DNA of 35,591 nucleotides, from contig JACOST010000022.1 of NCBI GenBank assembly GCA_016178705.1, forward strand, positions 1-35,591, given 5' to 3'. Position numbers and translations under genes: made by a program. The number at the start of each line of letters is the position of its first letter. Within the stretch, counting starts at the first letter, position 1. Of this stretch, positions 7,711-15,244 are shown one piece after another. The notes under the pieces are model-generated. The model saw only the letters and a list, made by a program, of their open reading frames with translations, was not told the origin of the DNA and ran no database searches. Source of the DNA: Deltaproteobacteria bacterium. GTDB lineage: Bacteria > Desulfobacterota > Binatia > HRBIN30 > JACQVA1.

Positions 7711-8532
7711 ATGCGTAGAGCCTTGGCAGTAATGGGGGGATTGCTTGGCGTACTCATCGTGGTGATCGCACCGGGGTTGGCGCAGCCGCCGCCGTCGGTG
7801 AGCCAGATCGTTCAGAAGATGAAGGACGCACTCGAACCGGCGCGGGCGAGTACGCGCACGCTCAGCATCACGGTCAGCGATATGGGCGACACGCAGAAAT
7901 TCATCGCCCGTCAGGCGCGCAAGCAAATGCCCGACGGCAAGCGCATGGTGACGGTGATGATGGAACCGGAAGATGTGCGCGGCATGGCCTTCCTGGTGTC
8001 CGAGCCAAAGGACCCGACCAAGCCGACGGTCATGTGGACGTACGTGCCGTTCATCCGGCGCGTGAAGAAAATTCTTGCGATCGACGGTTTCCAGCATTTT
8101 CTCGGCACCGACTTCACCTACGCCGATCTCGGGTTCGTCCGCGTGCACAAGAACTACAAGCTGCTGGGAAGCGAACAGCACGGCGGGACGCTCGCGTACA
8201 AGGTGGATGAGAAGCTCCCGCCGCCTCAATACTATTACTCCCACATCATCCTGTGGGTCGGGCAGAGCAGCATGCTGCCGCTGCAACGCGACTACTACGA
8301 TCCATCCGGGAAGGTCGCGTGGAAGCGAGAAGTGTTCGATTCGGTCAGCACCATCGACGGCGTCCCCACGATCATGCACGCGAAGATGACCGATCTGATC
8401 GAGAACACCAGCACCGATCTCAGCGTCACGCAAATCAAGTACGACAGCGAGGTGCCGGACGCGCTCGTCGATCCGACGCACATGCCGAAGCTGGCCGACG
8501 ATCCCGCGTGGCAAGCCGGCGCTACGCAGTAG
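7711..8532 (+). CDS. LolA-like outer-membrane lipoprotein-sorting protein
   Basis: This 273-residue protein starts at an ATG with AAGGAG 8 nt upstream. Residues 1-24 form a signal peptide (ending GLAQ). The body has the pattern of the COG2834 / outer membrane lipoprotein-sorting family: SVSQIVQKMKDALEP, a region of alternating strands with FLVSEPKDPTKPTVMWTYVP, FIRRVKKI, then FLGTDFTYADLG, and a late REVFDSVSTIDGVPTIMHAKMTD strand pair. Members adopt a half-barrel that holds lipid acyl groups in the periplasm. In similar genomes this type often serves an RND-like exporter rather than general Lol transport, and none is adjacent here. The gene is monocistronic and convergent with the next gene. 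Confidence 0.85.
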   Translation: MRRALAVMGGLLGVLIVVIAPGLAQPPPSVSQIVQKMKDALEPARASTRTLSITVSDMGDTQKFIARQARKQMPDGKRMVTVMMEPEDVRGMAFLVSEPKDPTKPTVMWTYVPFIRRVKKILAIDGFQHFLGTDFTYADLGFVRVHKNYKLLGSEQHGGTLAYKVDEKLPPPQYYYSHIILWVGQSSMLPLQRDYYDPSGKVAWKREVFDSVSTIDGVPTIMHAKMTDLIENTSTDLSVTQIKYDSEVPDALVDPTHMPKLADDPAWQAGATQ

Positions 8533-8561
8533 GGCAGAACCGCAAGTCGTCGATCCGAAGC

Positions 8562-8584
8562 GTAGGGGCGATGCTTGCCTCGCC
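8562..8584 (+). repeat. Half-site of the GTAGGGGCG dispersed repeat
   Basis: GTAGGGGCGATGCTTGCC matches the arms of the inverted repeats at 17491-17542 and 33873-33953, but no matching right arm is present. It abuts the next repeat (8589-8680) in the gap between two convergent genes. Confidence 0.5.
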
Positions 8585-8588
8585 CTCT

Positions 8589-8680
8589 GAAGTCCGGAGA
8601 ATCACGAAACCCCGAAAGCTCGAAACCTCGAGGCCGGAATTTCTTTCGTGGCTTCCGCTATTTCGTGCTTTCGTGATCTC
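8589..8680 (-). repeat. Dispersed repeat of the CACGAAAGCACGAAA type, copy 2 (inverted)
   Basis: This is the reverse complement of the repeat at 5335-5416. Both ends and the GTTTCGAGCTTTCGGGG core are shared; the short middle part differs. It fills almost the whole gap between two convergent genes, a place where a bidirectional transcript end would be expected. Confidence 0.8.
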
Positions 8681-8687
8681 CACCGCC

Positions 8688-9809
8688 TCACCTGCCCACC
8701 GGGAGCGTCAGCACCGGCGACTTGCCTTTGCTGGTTGCCGATTGCAGCGCGAAGAGCAGATGCAGCAAGCTGAACGTGGATTTGGAACTCTGATCGTCGT
8801 CGGCGATGTAGAACCACCAGCCGCGGTGGGCGACAGCCACGTGGGCTTGCAGCGGCCGCTCCTTCTGCGAATGGATGGTCATGATGTCTCCCAGCACTTT
8901 CGACCAATCGAACGGCTGGCCGTCGTCGTCCTTGGTGGTCGTCACTAGGCCGGCCTGAATGTGCGGAGCCGGCGGTTGCACCGACTGCGACAGGAAGTAC
9001 AACACGCTCAACATCGATCGGCAACGCAGCCCCACTTCGTCAGGCTGCCGCTTGAACGGAAACGAGGTGAGATTGAAGTCGTCGCGACCGGGCGCCAGAT
9101 CGAGTTCGCGACGGATGGCGACAACGTCCGCGGCGAGCGGGCTGTTGGGATCGGCTGGCTCGTGCACCCAGAAATGCGGATTGCGTCCGGGCCGATCGCT
9201 TTCATGTTCCTTCGTCTCCCAGTTGAGACCGACGAGCCGTGCTGACTGCAGACGATGGAGACGCGTGGCAAAGTCGGCGAAGCGTTCATAGTCCGGTTTG
9301 TGTTCCGGCGTCGGACCGGTGGCGGTGGGCGCGTTGAAGAGATCATTCACGCGTTGCGCGGCCACCAGCAGCAAGCGCTCGTCGCTCCAGCCGGTTTGTG
9401 AGAAGAGCATGAAGGAATTCAACGGGATCGGCGTGAGCATGCGGGTAGCGAACTCATCGCCGCTGAACGGTGTGTAGGTGATCGTGGGATGTTCCGAATA
9501 GCCGAGGGTGGTGCCGACGGTAGCGCCTCCGCTGCTCGAACCGAGCATCTCACCGCCGGCAGTGAACGCGGAATCGTAGTTGTACTGCGCGAGCACCGGG
9601 CCGAGTTCGAGGAACAACGGCGTGTCGTTGTAGCGCAGGCGGACGAGATTGAGCAGCATCTCCGCATCGGCGGAGCGAGCGATTTGTTCGTTGTAGTCCG
9701 GCCGCTCACTGCGGACGGCTTTTGGGCCGAGGCCGGTGGTGCAACCGCTGGCGAGCAGCGCCAGCAGGCCGGGGATCACGACGGCGCGGAAGGAGAATCG
9801 CAATTGCAA
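8688..9809 (-). CDS. Lipoprotein of unknown function
   Basis: The protein has about 373 residues. The open frame extends upstream to 10019, but that part is made of the intergenic palindrome at 9903-9978. A TTG at 9809 is the likely start, because GGAAGGA lies 8 nt upstream and the signal sequence with lipobox LASGC follows at once. I do not recognise the family. Visible features are a segment with SADAEMLLNLVRLRYNDTPLF, a glycine/serine-rich stretch (LGSSSGGATVG), a middle part with arginine-rich helices, and a C-terminal part with HRGWWFYIADDDQSSK. The LLNLVRLRYND segment with a following Gly-rich strand region suggests a large envelope lipoprotein. Function is unknown. Confidence 0.75.
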   Translation of the reverse strand: MQLRFSFRAVVIPGLLALLASGCTTGLGPKAVRSERPDYNEQIARSADAEMLLNLVRLRYNDTPLFLELGPVLAQYNYDSAFTAGGEMLGSSSGGATVGTTLGYSEHPTITYTPFSGDEFATRMLTPIPLNSFMLFSQTGWSDERLLLVAAQRVNDLFNAPTATGPTPEHKPDYERFADFATRLHRLQSARLVGLNWETKEHESDRPGRNPHFWVHEPADPNSPLAADVVAIRRELDLAPGRDDFNLTSFPFKRQPDEVGLRCRSMLSVLYFLSQSVQPPAPHIQAGLVTTTKDDDGQPFDWSKVLGDIMTIHSQKERPLQAHVAVAHRGWWFYIADDDQSSKSTFSLLHLLFALQSATSKGKSPVLTLPVGR

Positions 9810-9902
9810 TTGGTTCGTCCTTCCGTTTACTCGGTGCGGCGCGCCACGCTTACAGCCATGGCCTGACCAGGACTTGCCGTAAAGCGGAGCTGTCTCCCAA
9901 TT

Positions 9903-9978
9903 CGTCATTCCGGCGAAAGCCGGAATCCAGGCTCGACCACGCGCCCCCACCTGGATACCGGCTTTCGCCGGTATGACG
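9903..9978. repeat. REP-like palindrome (CGTCATTCCGGCGAAAGCCGG type)
   Basis: The arms 9903-9931 and 9950-9978 are near-perfect reverse complements around an 18-bp loop. Each arm also contains its own small palindrome (CCGGCGAAAGCCGG; CCGGCTTTCGCCGG). This is the widespread element whose translation reads like VIPAKAGIQ and AFAGMT, which explains why the neighbouring reading frame appears to extend through it. Confidence 0.9.
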
Positions 9979-10020
9979 GATCCACTGTCGGGATTTCTTG
10001 TACTGAGTCGCCACATCATT

Positions 10021-10782
10021 CTACTTCCCGAGGTGCGCCAGCGCGTCGCGCATCGGCGCGCTGGAGACCCTCATCAAACCTGAGAACGGACTGTCCATCT
10101 CTATAATCAGAAGGATCGCACCCGCGACCGACAGCGCGCACACGAGCAAGGCCGCGACAACCGTTGCATTGCGGGGGGCGAACAGCCCGAAGGTGGCGAA
10201 AATGATCGCCAGCCAGGACACCAACACGACGAGGAGTGTGACGGGGACTGATTTCTCATTTTGCAACAGTTGGAGCCAGCGCGTCGACAACATCTCGTTC
10301 GCGATCTCCACGGCCTGCGACCGCAGCTCGCGCTGCGCCTCGGTCTGCGGCGAGAGTTCCCAGAGCTTGGTGCGAAGGCCCTCCGCCCGCACGTTTTGCT
10401 CAGGGCTGTCCAGTGTCGCCGCCCGAGACGTGTCGACGGGAAAGAGCAGTTCGATCCTGGCGGCATAGGCGTGTTTCAGCAGATCCCGCAACTCTCTGGT
10501 CTCCGCTCCGTAGTCGGCGAGGGCGCGGTCGAACGTCACCACCCGCGCGGCATTCTGCAGCAGTTCTTCGCTCATCTTGTCGAATGAACTCTTTGCCGAC
10601 GAGATCAGCAGACTCAGAACCAGCGCGGCCATGGTGGCGATCAAGGCGGTAGCCAGCTTCACAACATCCTTGGTATCCGGGCTTAGGTGATGATCGGGTA
10701 AAGCATTGCCGATGAACAAGCCGAGCATCGCGGCGCCGAAAACGCACGCAAACACGATCAATGCGATTTCCAGTGGGCTCAC
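10021..10782 (-). CDS. DUF4239 (bestrophin-like) membrane protein, copy 1
   Basis: This 253-residue protein starts at a GTG at 10782 that overlaps the stop of the upstream gene by 4 bp (GTGA). Two N-terminal transmembrane segments (residues about 3-25 and 42-62), a soluble helical middle with EELLQNAARVVTFDRALADYG, and two C-terminal membrane segments (WLAIIFATFGLFAPRNATVVAAL and the following helix) fit DUF4239. That family has been compared to bestrophin-type anion channels. The close paralogue at 33999-34751 shares the ends (DTKDVVKL, FATFGLFAP, SSAPMRDALAHLGK) and the general plan. Transport activity is an inference only. Confidence 0.83.
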   Translation of the reverse strand: MSPLEIALIVFACVFGAAMLGLFIGNALPDHHLSPDTKDVVKLATALIATMAALVLSLLISSAKSSFDKMSEELLQNAARVVTFDRALADYGAETRELRDLLKHAYAARIELLFPVDTSRAATLDSPEQNVRAEGLRTKLWELSPQTEAQRELRSQAVEIANEMLSTRWLQLLQNEKSVPVTLLVVLVSWLAIIFATFGLFAPRNATVVAALLVCALSVAGAILLIIEMDSPFSGLMRVSSAPMRDALAHLGK

Positions 10783-11216
10783 GCTTCACTTCTCCGGTGC
10801 CGATTGGTAATCCACGCGCGGCCGAGCAGGAACGTGAGGACGGCGTGGGCAACTACCGCCGGCCACAATAGGTATCCGACGCGTTCGCCGTCGACTCCCA
10901 GTGAGAGAAGATAGATCGTCACCAGCGGATTGTAGGTCAACATCGCCCGCAGTGCCGGGAGGTTTGCGACCGACGCGTCCGGACTCGGCCAGCAGGCCAC
11001 TCCCAACGAGAGCAAGCCGATGCCGGCCACTCGGCCGATGGAGACACTCGCGCCGGAGATTTCACTACCGAGCAGTAGCCATACGAAGACGGAGGGCGCG
11101 GCGATCAAGGCCAACCCCGTGCCCGCTTCGATGATGGAGGTGAGTTTGAGCAGACGGTTCATCGCATTTGGCGTATCGCTGATGACCCGGACCATATGCA
11201 ATACGCGATCAGCCAT
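10779..11216 (-). CDS. Small four-helix membrane protein, unknown function
   Basis: There are 145 residues from the ATG at 11216; a shorter start at 11162 (MNRLLKLTSIIEAG) would begin nearer the first hydrophobic segment and cannot be excluded, as neither has a strong ribosome-binding site. Four hydrophobic stretches are visible (GTGLALIAAPSVFVWLLL; VAGIGLLSLGVACW; a third around YNPLVTIYLLSLG; VVAHAVLTFLLGRAW). The gene sits 19 bp after the sulfatase 3 stop and overlaps the DUF4239 start by 4 bp, so the three form an operon. No family is recognised. Confidence 0.7.
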   Translation of the reverse strand: MADRVLHMVRVISDTPNAMNRLLKLTSIIEAGTGLALIAAPSVFVWLLLGSEISGASVSIGRVAGIGLLSLGVACWPSPDASVANLPALRAMLTYNPLVTIYLLSLGVDGERVGYLLWPAVVAHAVLTFLLGRAWITNRHRRSEA

Positions 11217-11235
11217 CTGCGCGAGGCGCGCCTCG

Positions 11236-13785
11236 CTAGTCTTTGGCTTTGGCGACGGCTTCTGCAGCGGCCTTCTGATCCGCTTCCGTCATTTGGTCCG
11301 GGCCGAGCTTGAACCTCAGCTTGTCGATTGTCCCGGTGAAGCGGAACGGCAACTTGTAGCTGTCGTCCACCGCCGTGCGGGTATCGACACCGACGTCGAA
11401 GGTCTCGTCGATGGCCATGATGATCGGGATCGTGTGCTTGAGTGTCTTCTTGGCCAGTTCTTTGCCGTCCACGGTGAATACGCCAGTGCCGCCCTTGCCG
11501 GGGCCGGGGCCGTCGTATTTGAAGTCGAATACCAGCGTATGCTTGCCGGGCTCGAGTGCCTTTCCAAACAAGTCCTCGCCGACGATGGCCCCGACGCCGC
11601 CTTCCCAGCGGAATCGCTCCAGATCGAGCAGGTTATAGACGAAGACCGGTTTGCCCTTTTGCAGGAACATCGCGTAGCCGCCGAAGCGGCCGCCCATCGT
11701 CACGATCATTCCCTCCGCGCCGCCTTCGGGAACGGTGACCTCGGCGGTGATGGTGTAGTCCTTGTCCAGAATGCTCGGCGCATTACCGACGGGAATGTTG
11801 GCATTCTCACCGATGTAGGTGAACTCCGTCCGCCCGGCGACCGCGCTTGGCCGCGGTGTCACAAAGCGCGGCAGGGTCGAGTTATCCAATGGGAAGACCT
11901 GGTATTTCGCGGCCTCCGTCAGGAACGCCGCCTGCAGTTCTTTGAGTTTGTCGGGATTCTTGGCCGCGAGATCATTGGCCTGCGAATAATCCTCGGCGAT
12001 GTTGTAGAGTTCCCACTTGTAGTCGTTCACGGGCGGCAGCGGCTTGGTGCCGAGGAGCCAGACCGCCTCGGGTGGCGTGGTGCAGGCATACCAGCCGTCG
12101 TGGTAGATGCCGCGGTTGGCAAACATCTCGAAATACTGCGTGTCGCGCTTCGACGGCGCTTTGGCATTCGCCGCATCGAAGGTGTAAGCCATGCTCACGC
12201 CTTCGATGGGCTTCTGCGCGATGCCGTTGACCGTCGCCGGCGCCTGGATGGTTGTGGCTTCAAGGATTGTCGGCACGATATCGATCATGTGGTGGAACTG
12301 CGTGCGGACACCGCCGGCGTCCTTGATGTGGCCGGGCCACGAGACGACCATGCCCTGCCGGGTCCCGCCGAAATGCGACGCGATTTGCTTGGTCCACTTG
12401 AACGGTGTGTCGAACGCCCACGTCCAGCCCACCGCCATGTGCGGGTAGGTCTTGTCCGAACCCCAGTTTTCATAGTGCAACATTTGCACCGCCTCCGGCA
12501 GGGTCAGAATCCCGTTGTAGGCTGTCATCTGGTTAAACGTGCCCTCCAGAGTGCCCTCGGCGCTCGTGCCGTTGTCGCCGCTGATGTAGATGATCAGCGT
12601 GTTGTCGAGTTTGCCCATGTCCTCGACCGCCTGTATCACGCGGCCAATCTCATGGTCGGTATAGGCTGCGTAGGCGGCGAATACCTCCGCTTGGTGCGCG
12701 TAGAGTTTCTTTTGGAGAAATGAAAGCGAGTCCCATCGCGGGAGCTTCGCGCCGCCATACTCGGCCTGACCGTCCGGCCACGCCGTGAGCTGGGTGCCTT
12801 CCGGAATCACGCCCAGCCGTTTCTGATTGGCGAAGATCTGCTCGCGCAACTTTTCCCAGCCCATGTCGAACTTGCCCTTGAACTTCGCGATCCATTCCTT
12901 GGTCGGCTGGTGCGGCGAGTGGGTGCCGCCGGGCACGTAATAGACAAAGAACGGTTGCTCGGGTGCGGCTGCATTCAGACTGCTCATGTACTTGATGGCT
13001 TCGTCAGCCATGTCGGTGATGAGGTTGTAATCCTTCTTGCCGACCCACGGGGTGATCGGCGTGGTGTTCTGGTAAAGGTAGGGCGTCCACTGGTCGGTCT
13101 CGCCGCCCATGAACCCGTAGAAATACTGGAAGCCCATGCCGACCGGCCATTGGTCGAACGGCCCGGCCGCGCTGTACAGATAGGTGGGCGTATTGTGGTT
13201 CTTGCCGAACCACGAGGTCGCGTAGCCGTTTTCCTTCAGGATCTCACCGATGGTGGCACTGTCAGGTCCGATGACGGAGTCGTAGCCTGGAAAGCCGGTG
13301 GACATCTCGCCGATGACCCCGTAGCCGACCGAGTGATGGTTGCGCCCGGTGATCAACGCCGCCCGCGTCGGCGAGCAGAGTGCGGTGGAGTGAAACTGCG
13401 TGTAGCGCAATCCCGCCTTGGCGATGCGATCCATCGCGGGGGTCGGGATGATGCCGCCGAACGTACCCGTGACGCCGTAGCCCTGGTCGTCGGTCATGAT
13501 GAGCAACACGTTGGGCGCGCCTTTGGCCGGCACGATGCGCGGCGGCCACCACGGTGTGGAATCCTTGGCGCTCTCCTTGATCACCCCGCCGAACCTCATC
13601 GGTGGCGGCGGGAGTTGCTTCCCATCGATCGTAGTTGTGGTGCTCGGCGCACCAGGAACGCCGGTGATTTGCTGGGCTCTCGCCGAACCAACGGCAAGAA
13701 CCATCAGAACCAAAACCAAGAACGCCACTGCGCGGGTCTTCAAGATGCCCGCGACCACATCGCTAGTTGAAACCTCGTCCTTCAT
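11236..13785 (-). CDS. Long secreted arylsulfatase (sulfatase 3)
   Basis: This is an 849-residue sulfatase. GGGAGG lies 6 nt before the ATG at 13785, and an uncleaved or late-cleaved signal sequence is at residues about 17-38 (ending ARAQQ). A linker with STTTTIDGKQLP precedes the catalytic domain. Metal ligands are in LLIMTDDQGYG (Asp99-Asp100), the formylglycine motif C-S-P-T-R starts at Cys137 followed by AALITGRNHHSVG, and YISGDNG lies further on. The last roughly 200 residues form an extra beta-rich domain (HTLVFDFKYDGPGPGKGG, VDTRTAVDDSYKLPFRF), which is typical of the long arylsulfatases. It is paralogous to sulfatase 4 along its whole length. Maturation needs an external formylglycine-generating enzyme. 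The substrate is unknown. Confidence 0.95.
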   Translation of the reverse strand: MKDEVSTSDVVAGILKTRAVAFLVLVLMVLAVGSARAQQITGVPGAPSTTTTIDGKQLPPPPMRFGGVIKESAKDSTPWWPPRIVPAKGAPNVLLIMTDDQGYGVTGTFGGIIPTPAMDRIAKAGLRYTQFHSTALCSPTRAALITGRNHHSVGYGVIGEMSTGFPGYDSVIGPDSATIGEILKENGYATSWFGKNHNTPTYLYSAAGPFDQWPVGMGFQYFYGFMGGETDQWTPYLYQNTTPITPWVGKKDYNLITDMADEAIKYMSSLNAAAPEQPFFVYYVPGGTHSPHQPTKEWIAKFKGKFDMGWEKLREQIFANQKRLGVIPEGTQLTAWPDGQAEYGGAKLPRWDSLSFLQKKLYAHQAEVFAAYAAYTDHEIGRVIQAVEDMGKLDNTLIIYISGDNGTSAEGTLEGTFNQMTAYNGILTLPEAVQMLHYENWGSDKTYPHMAVGWTWAFDTPFKWTKQIASHFGGTRQGMVVSWPGHIKDAGGVRTQFHHMIDIVPTILEATTIQAPATVNGIAQKPIEGVSMAYTFDAANAKAPSKRDTQYFEMFANRGIYHDGWYACTTPPEAVWLLGTKPLPPVNDYKWELYNIAEDYSQANDLAAKNPDKLKELQAAFLTEAAKYQVFPLDNSTLPRFVTPRPSAVAGRTEFTYIGENANIPVGNAPSILDKDYTITAEVTVPEGGAEGMIVTMGGRFGGYAMFLQKGKPVFVYNLLDLERFRWEGGVGAIVGEDLFGKALEPGKHTLVFDFKYDGPGPGKGGTGVFTVDGKELAKKTLKHTIPIIMAIDETFDVGVDTRTAVDDSYKLPFRFTGTIDKLRFKLGPDQMTEADQKAAAEAVAKAKD

Positions 13786-13897
13786 CTTAACCTCCCACCG
13801 CGTGATGTCGGTAGAGTCACACGTCGCTCGGCGACTCGTAACACGATGGATTCTTCAAGTCATCCTCGGAAATCTCCGCCTCTAGGGCGCGCAAGGC

Positions 13898-14581
13898 TTG
13901 CGCTGCGGCGCGGAAGTGCGCTTGTATAGCGCCGTGTTCAATCGTCCGTTTGCCGACACGTCGCTGCTCGCGTGCCCGCAGTGCGATCTCCTGCAGCGGC
14001 TACCGCATCTCGCACCCGGCGCGTCGGCGCGCTGCCCGCGCTGCGACGAGGAATTGTGGCGCCCGCGGGAAGACTCGCTCAACCGCACACTCGCGCTCAG
14101 CGTCGCGGCGGTCGCACTCTTCGCGCTCGCGAACTCCACGCCGATGCTGGGCCTGAACGCCGTCGGCCGCGCCGCCTCCACCACCGTGTTCGGCGGTGCG
14201 GCGCAGCTCTGGCAAGACGGGCAGGAGGTTGTGGCCGCGCTCGTCCTCTTCAGTGCCGTGATCGCGCCGGCGTTGCAGATCGGCTTCATGCTGGCGATCG
14301 TGCTCGGCGCTCATCGTGCGCGCCCGTCGCGTTGGGTCGGCACATTGCTGCGCTATCATCCGACTGCCCGCACCTGGAGCATGATCGAAGTAATGATGCT
14401 GGGCGTGCTGGTCGCGCTCATCAAGATCGCGGAGTTGGCGACGGTGATCCCCGGCATCGCGCTGTTCGCTCTCGGTGCGCTGGTCTTCGTGCTCGCGGCG
14501 ATGCAAGCGAACTTCGATCCGCACGAAGTGTGGCACCGAATCGAATGGGCCGACACCAACGCGCGGCACACGGAGTGGTAA
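13898..14581 (+). CDS. pqiA: PqiA-like membrane protein, first half
   Basis: There are about 227 residues. The start is uncertain: the frame opens at TTG 13898, with GTG alternatives a few codons on, and no clear ribosome-binding site. An N-terminal zinc ribbon (CPQC, then CPRC about 20 residues later) is followed by four hydrophobic segments (LALSVAAVALFALANSTPML and others), matching a single PqiA domain. In Escherichia coli, PqiA is one polypeptide with two such domains; here it is split into this gene and the next. PqiA is the inner-membrane part of the PqiABC lipid transport bridge. The downstream order PqiA2-PqiB-PqiC supports the call. The gene is divergent from sulfatase 3, 112 bp apart. 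Confidence 0.85.
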   Translation: MRCGAEVRLYSAVFNRPFADTSLLACPQCDLLQRLPHLAPGASARCPRCDEELWRPREDSLNRTLALSVAAVALFALANSTPMLGLNAVGRAASTTVFGGAAQLWQDGQEVVAALVLFSAVIAPALQIGFMLAIVLGAHRARPSRWVGTLLRYHPTARTWSMIEVMMLGVLVALIKIAELATVIPGIALFALGALVFVLAAMQANFDPHEVWHRIEWADTNARHTEW

Positions 14582-14602
14582 CGGCATGGCCGCGGTGATG
14601 TC

Positions 14603-15244
14603 ATGAGCGCAACCGTCTCGACCGCGATGCAACACGGCCTGCAGAGCTGCGAACGCTGCGCCCTGTTGTCGCGCCCCGCCGCCGGCGAGCACGACGGGCG
14701 CTGCCCACGCTGCGGCGAGGAACTCACCTTCCGTAAACACGAGAGCTTACAACGCACGTGGGCTTTCGTGATCGGCGCGGCCATCTGCTACATCCCGGCC
14801 AACATCCTCCCGGTGCTGACGACGACGACCGCGGCGGGGTCGGACTCCGACACCATCTTGCAAGGCGTCATCCTGCTGTGGTCGCCGACCGGGTGGCCGC
14901 TCTCGCTCATCGTGTTGGTCGCCAGCATCATGATCCCGAGCGCGAAGATCATCGCGCTGGTGTACTTGCTCGTCACCGTGCAGCGCGGCTCGACTGCGAA
15001 CAACGGGCAGCGGGTGCGCATGTACCGGGTGGTCGAGTTCATCGGGCGCTGGTCGATGGTCGATGTGTTCGTCGATGCCTTCACCGCCGCGCTGGTGCAA
15101 CTGCAGCCGCTCATGTCGGTGGCGCCGGCGCCCGGCTTGTTCTTCTTCGCCGCCGTGGTAGTGCTGACGATGCTCGCGGTCGAGTCTTTCGACCCACGTT
15201 TGATCTGGGATTCCCTAGACGCGAAAGAGGTTCGGCATGTCTGA
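14603..15244 (+). CDS. pqiA: PqiA-like membrane protein, second half
   Basis: This 213-residue protein has a second zinc ribbon (CERC, then CPRC) and four membrane segments, the first reading WAFVIGAAICYIPANILPVL, which matches PqiA helix I. The ATG at 14603 lies 21 bp after the previous stop, and the 3' end overlaps pqiB by 8 bp. With the preceding gene it corresponds to the two-domain PqiA, so the pair probably works as a heterodimer. The TILQGVILLW and SMVDVFVDAFTAALV segments are typical of the second PqiA domain. Confidence 0.9.
   Translation: MSATVSTAMQHGLQSCERCALLSRPAAGEHDGRCPRCGEELTFRKHESLQRTWAFVIGAAICYIPANILPVLTTTTAAGSDSDTILQGVILLWSPTGWPLSLIVLVASIMIPSAKIIALVYLLVTVQRGSTANNGQRVRMYRVVEFIGRWSMVDVFVDAFTAALVQLQPLMSVAPAPGLFFFAAVVVLTMLAVESFDPRLIWDSLDAKEVRHV

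Noticed and set aside
9810-10019. N-terminal extension of the 8688-9809 lipoprotein
   Set aside because: The extension is a translation of the REP-like palindrome; a ribosome-binding site and a signal peptide with lipobox mark a later start.
11020-12723. Plus-strand open frame of 567 codons opposite sulfatase 3
   Set aside because: Antisense shadow; runs through two real genes on the other strand without domain features.
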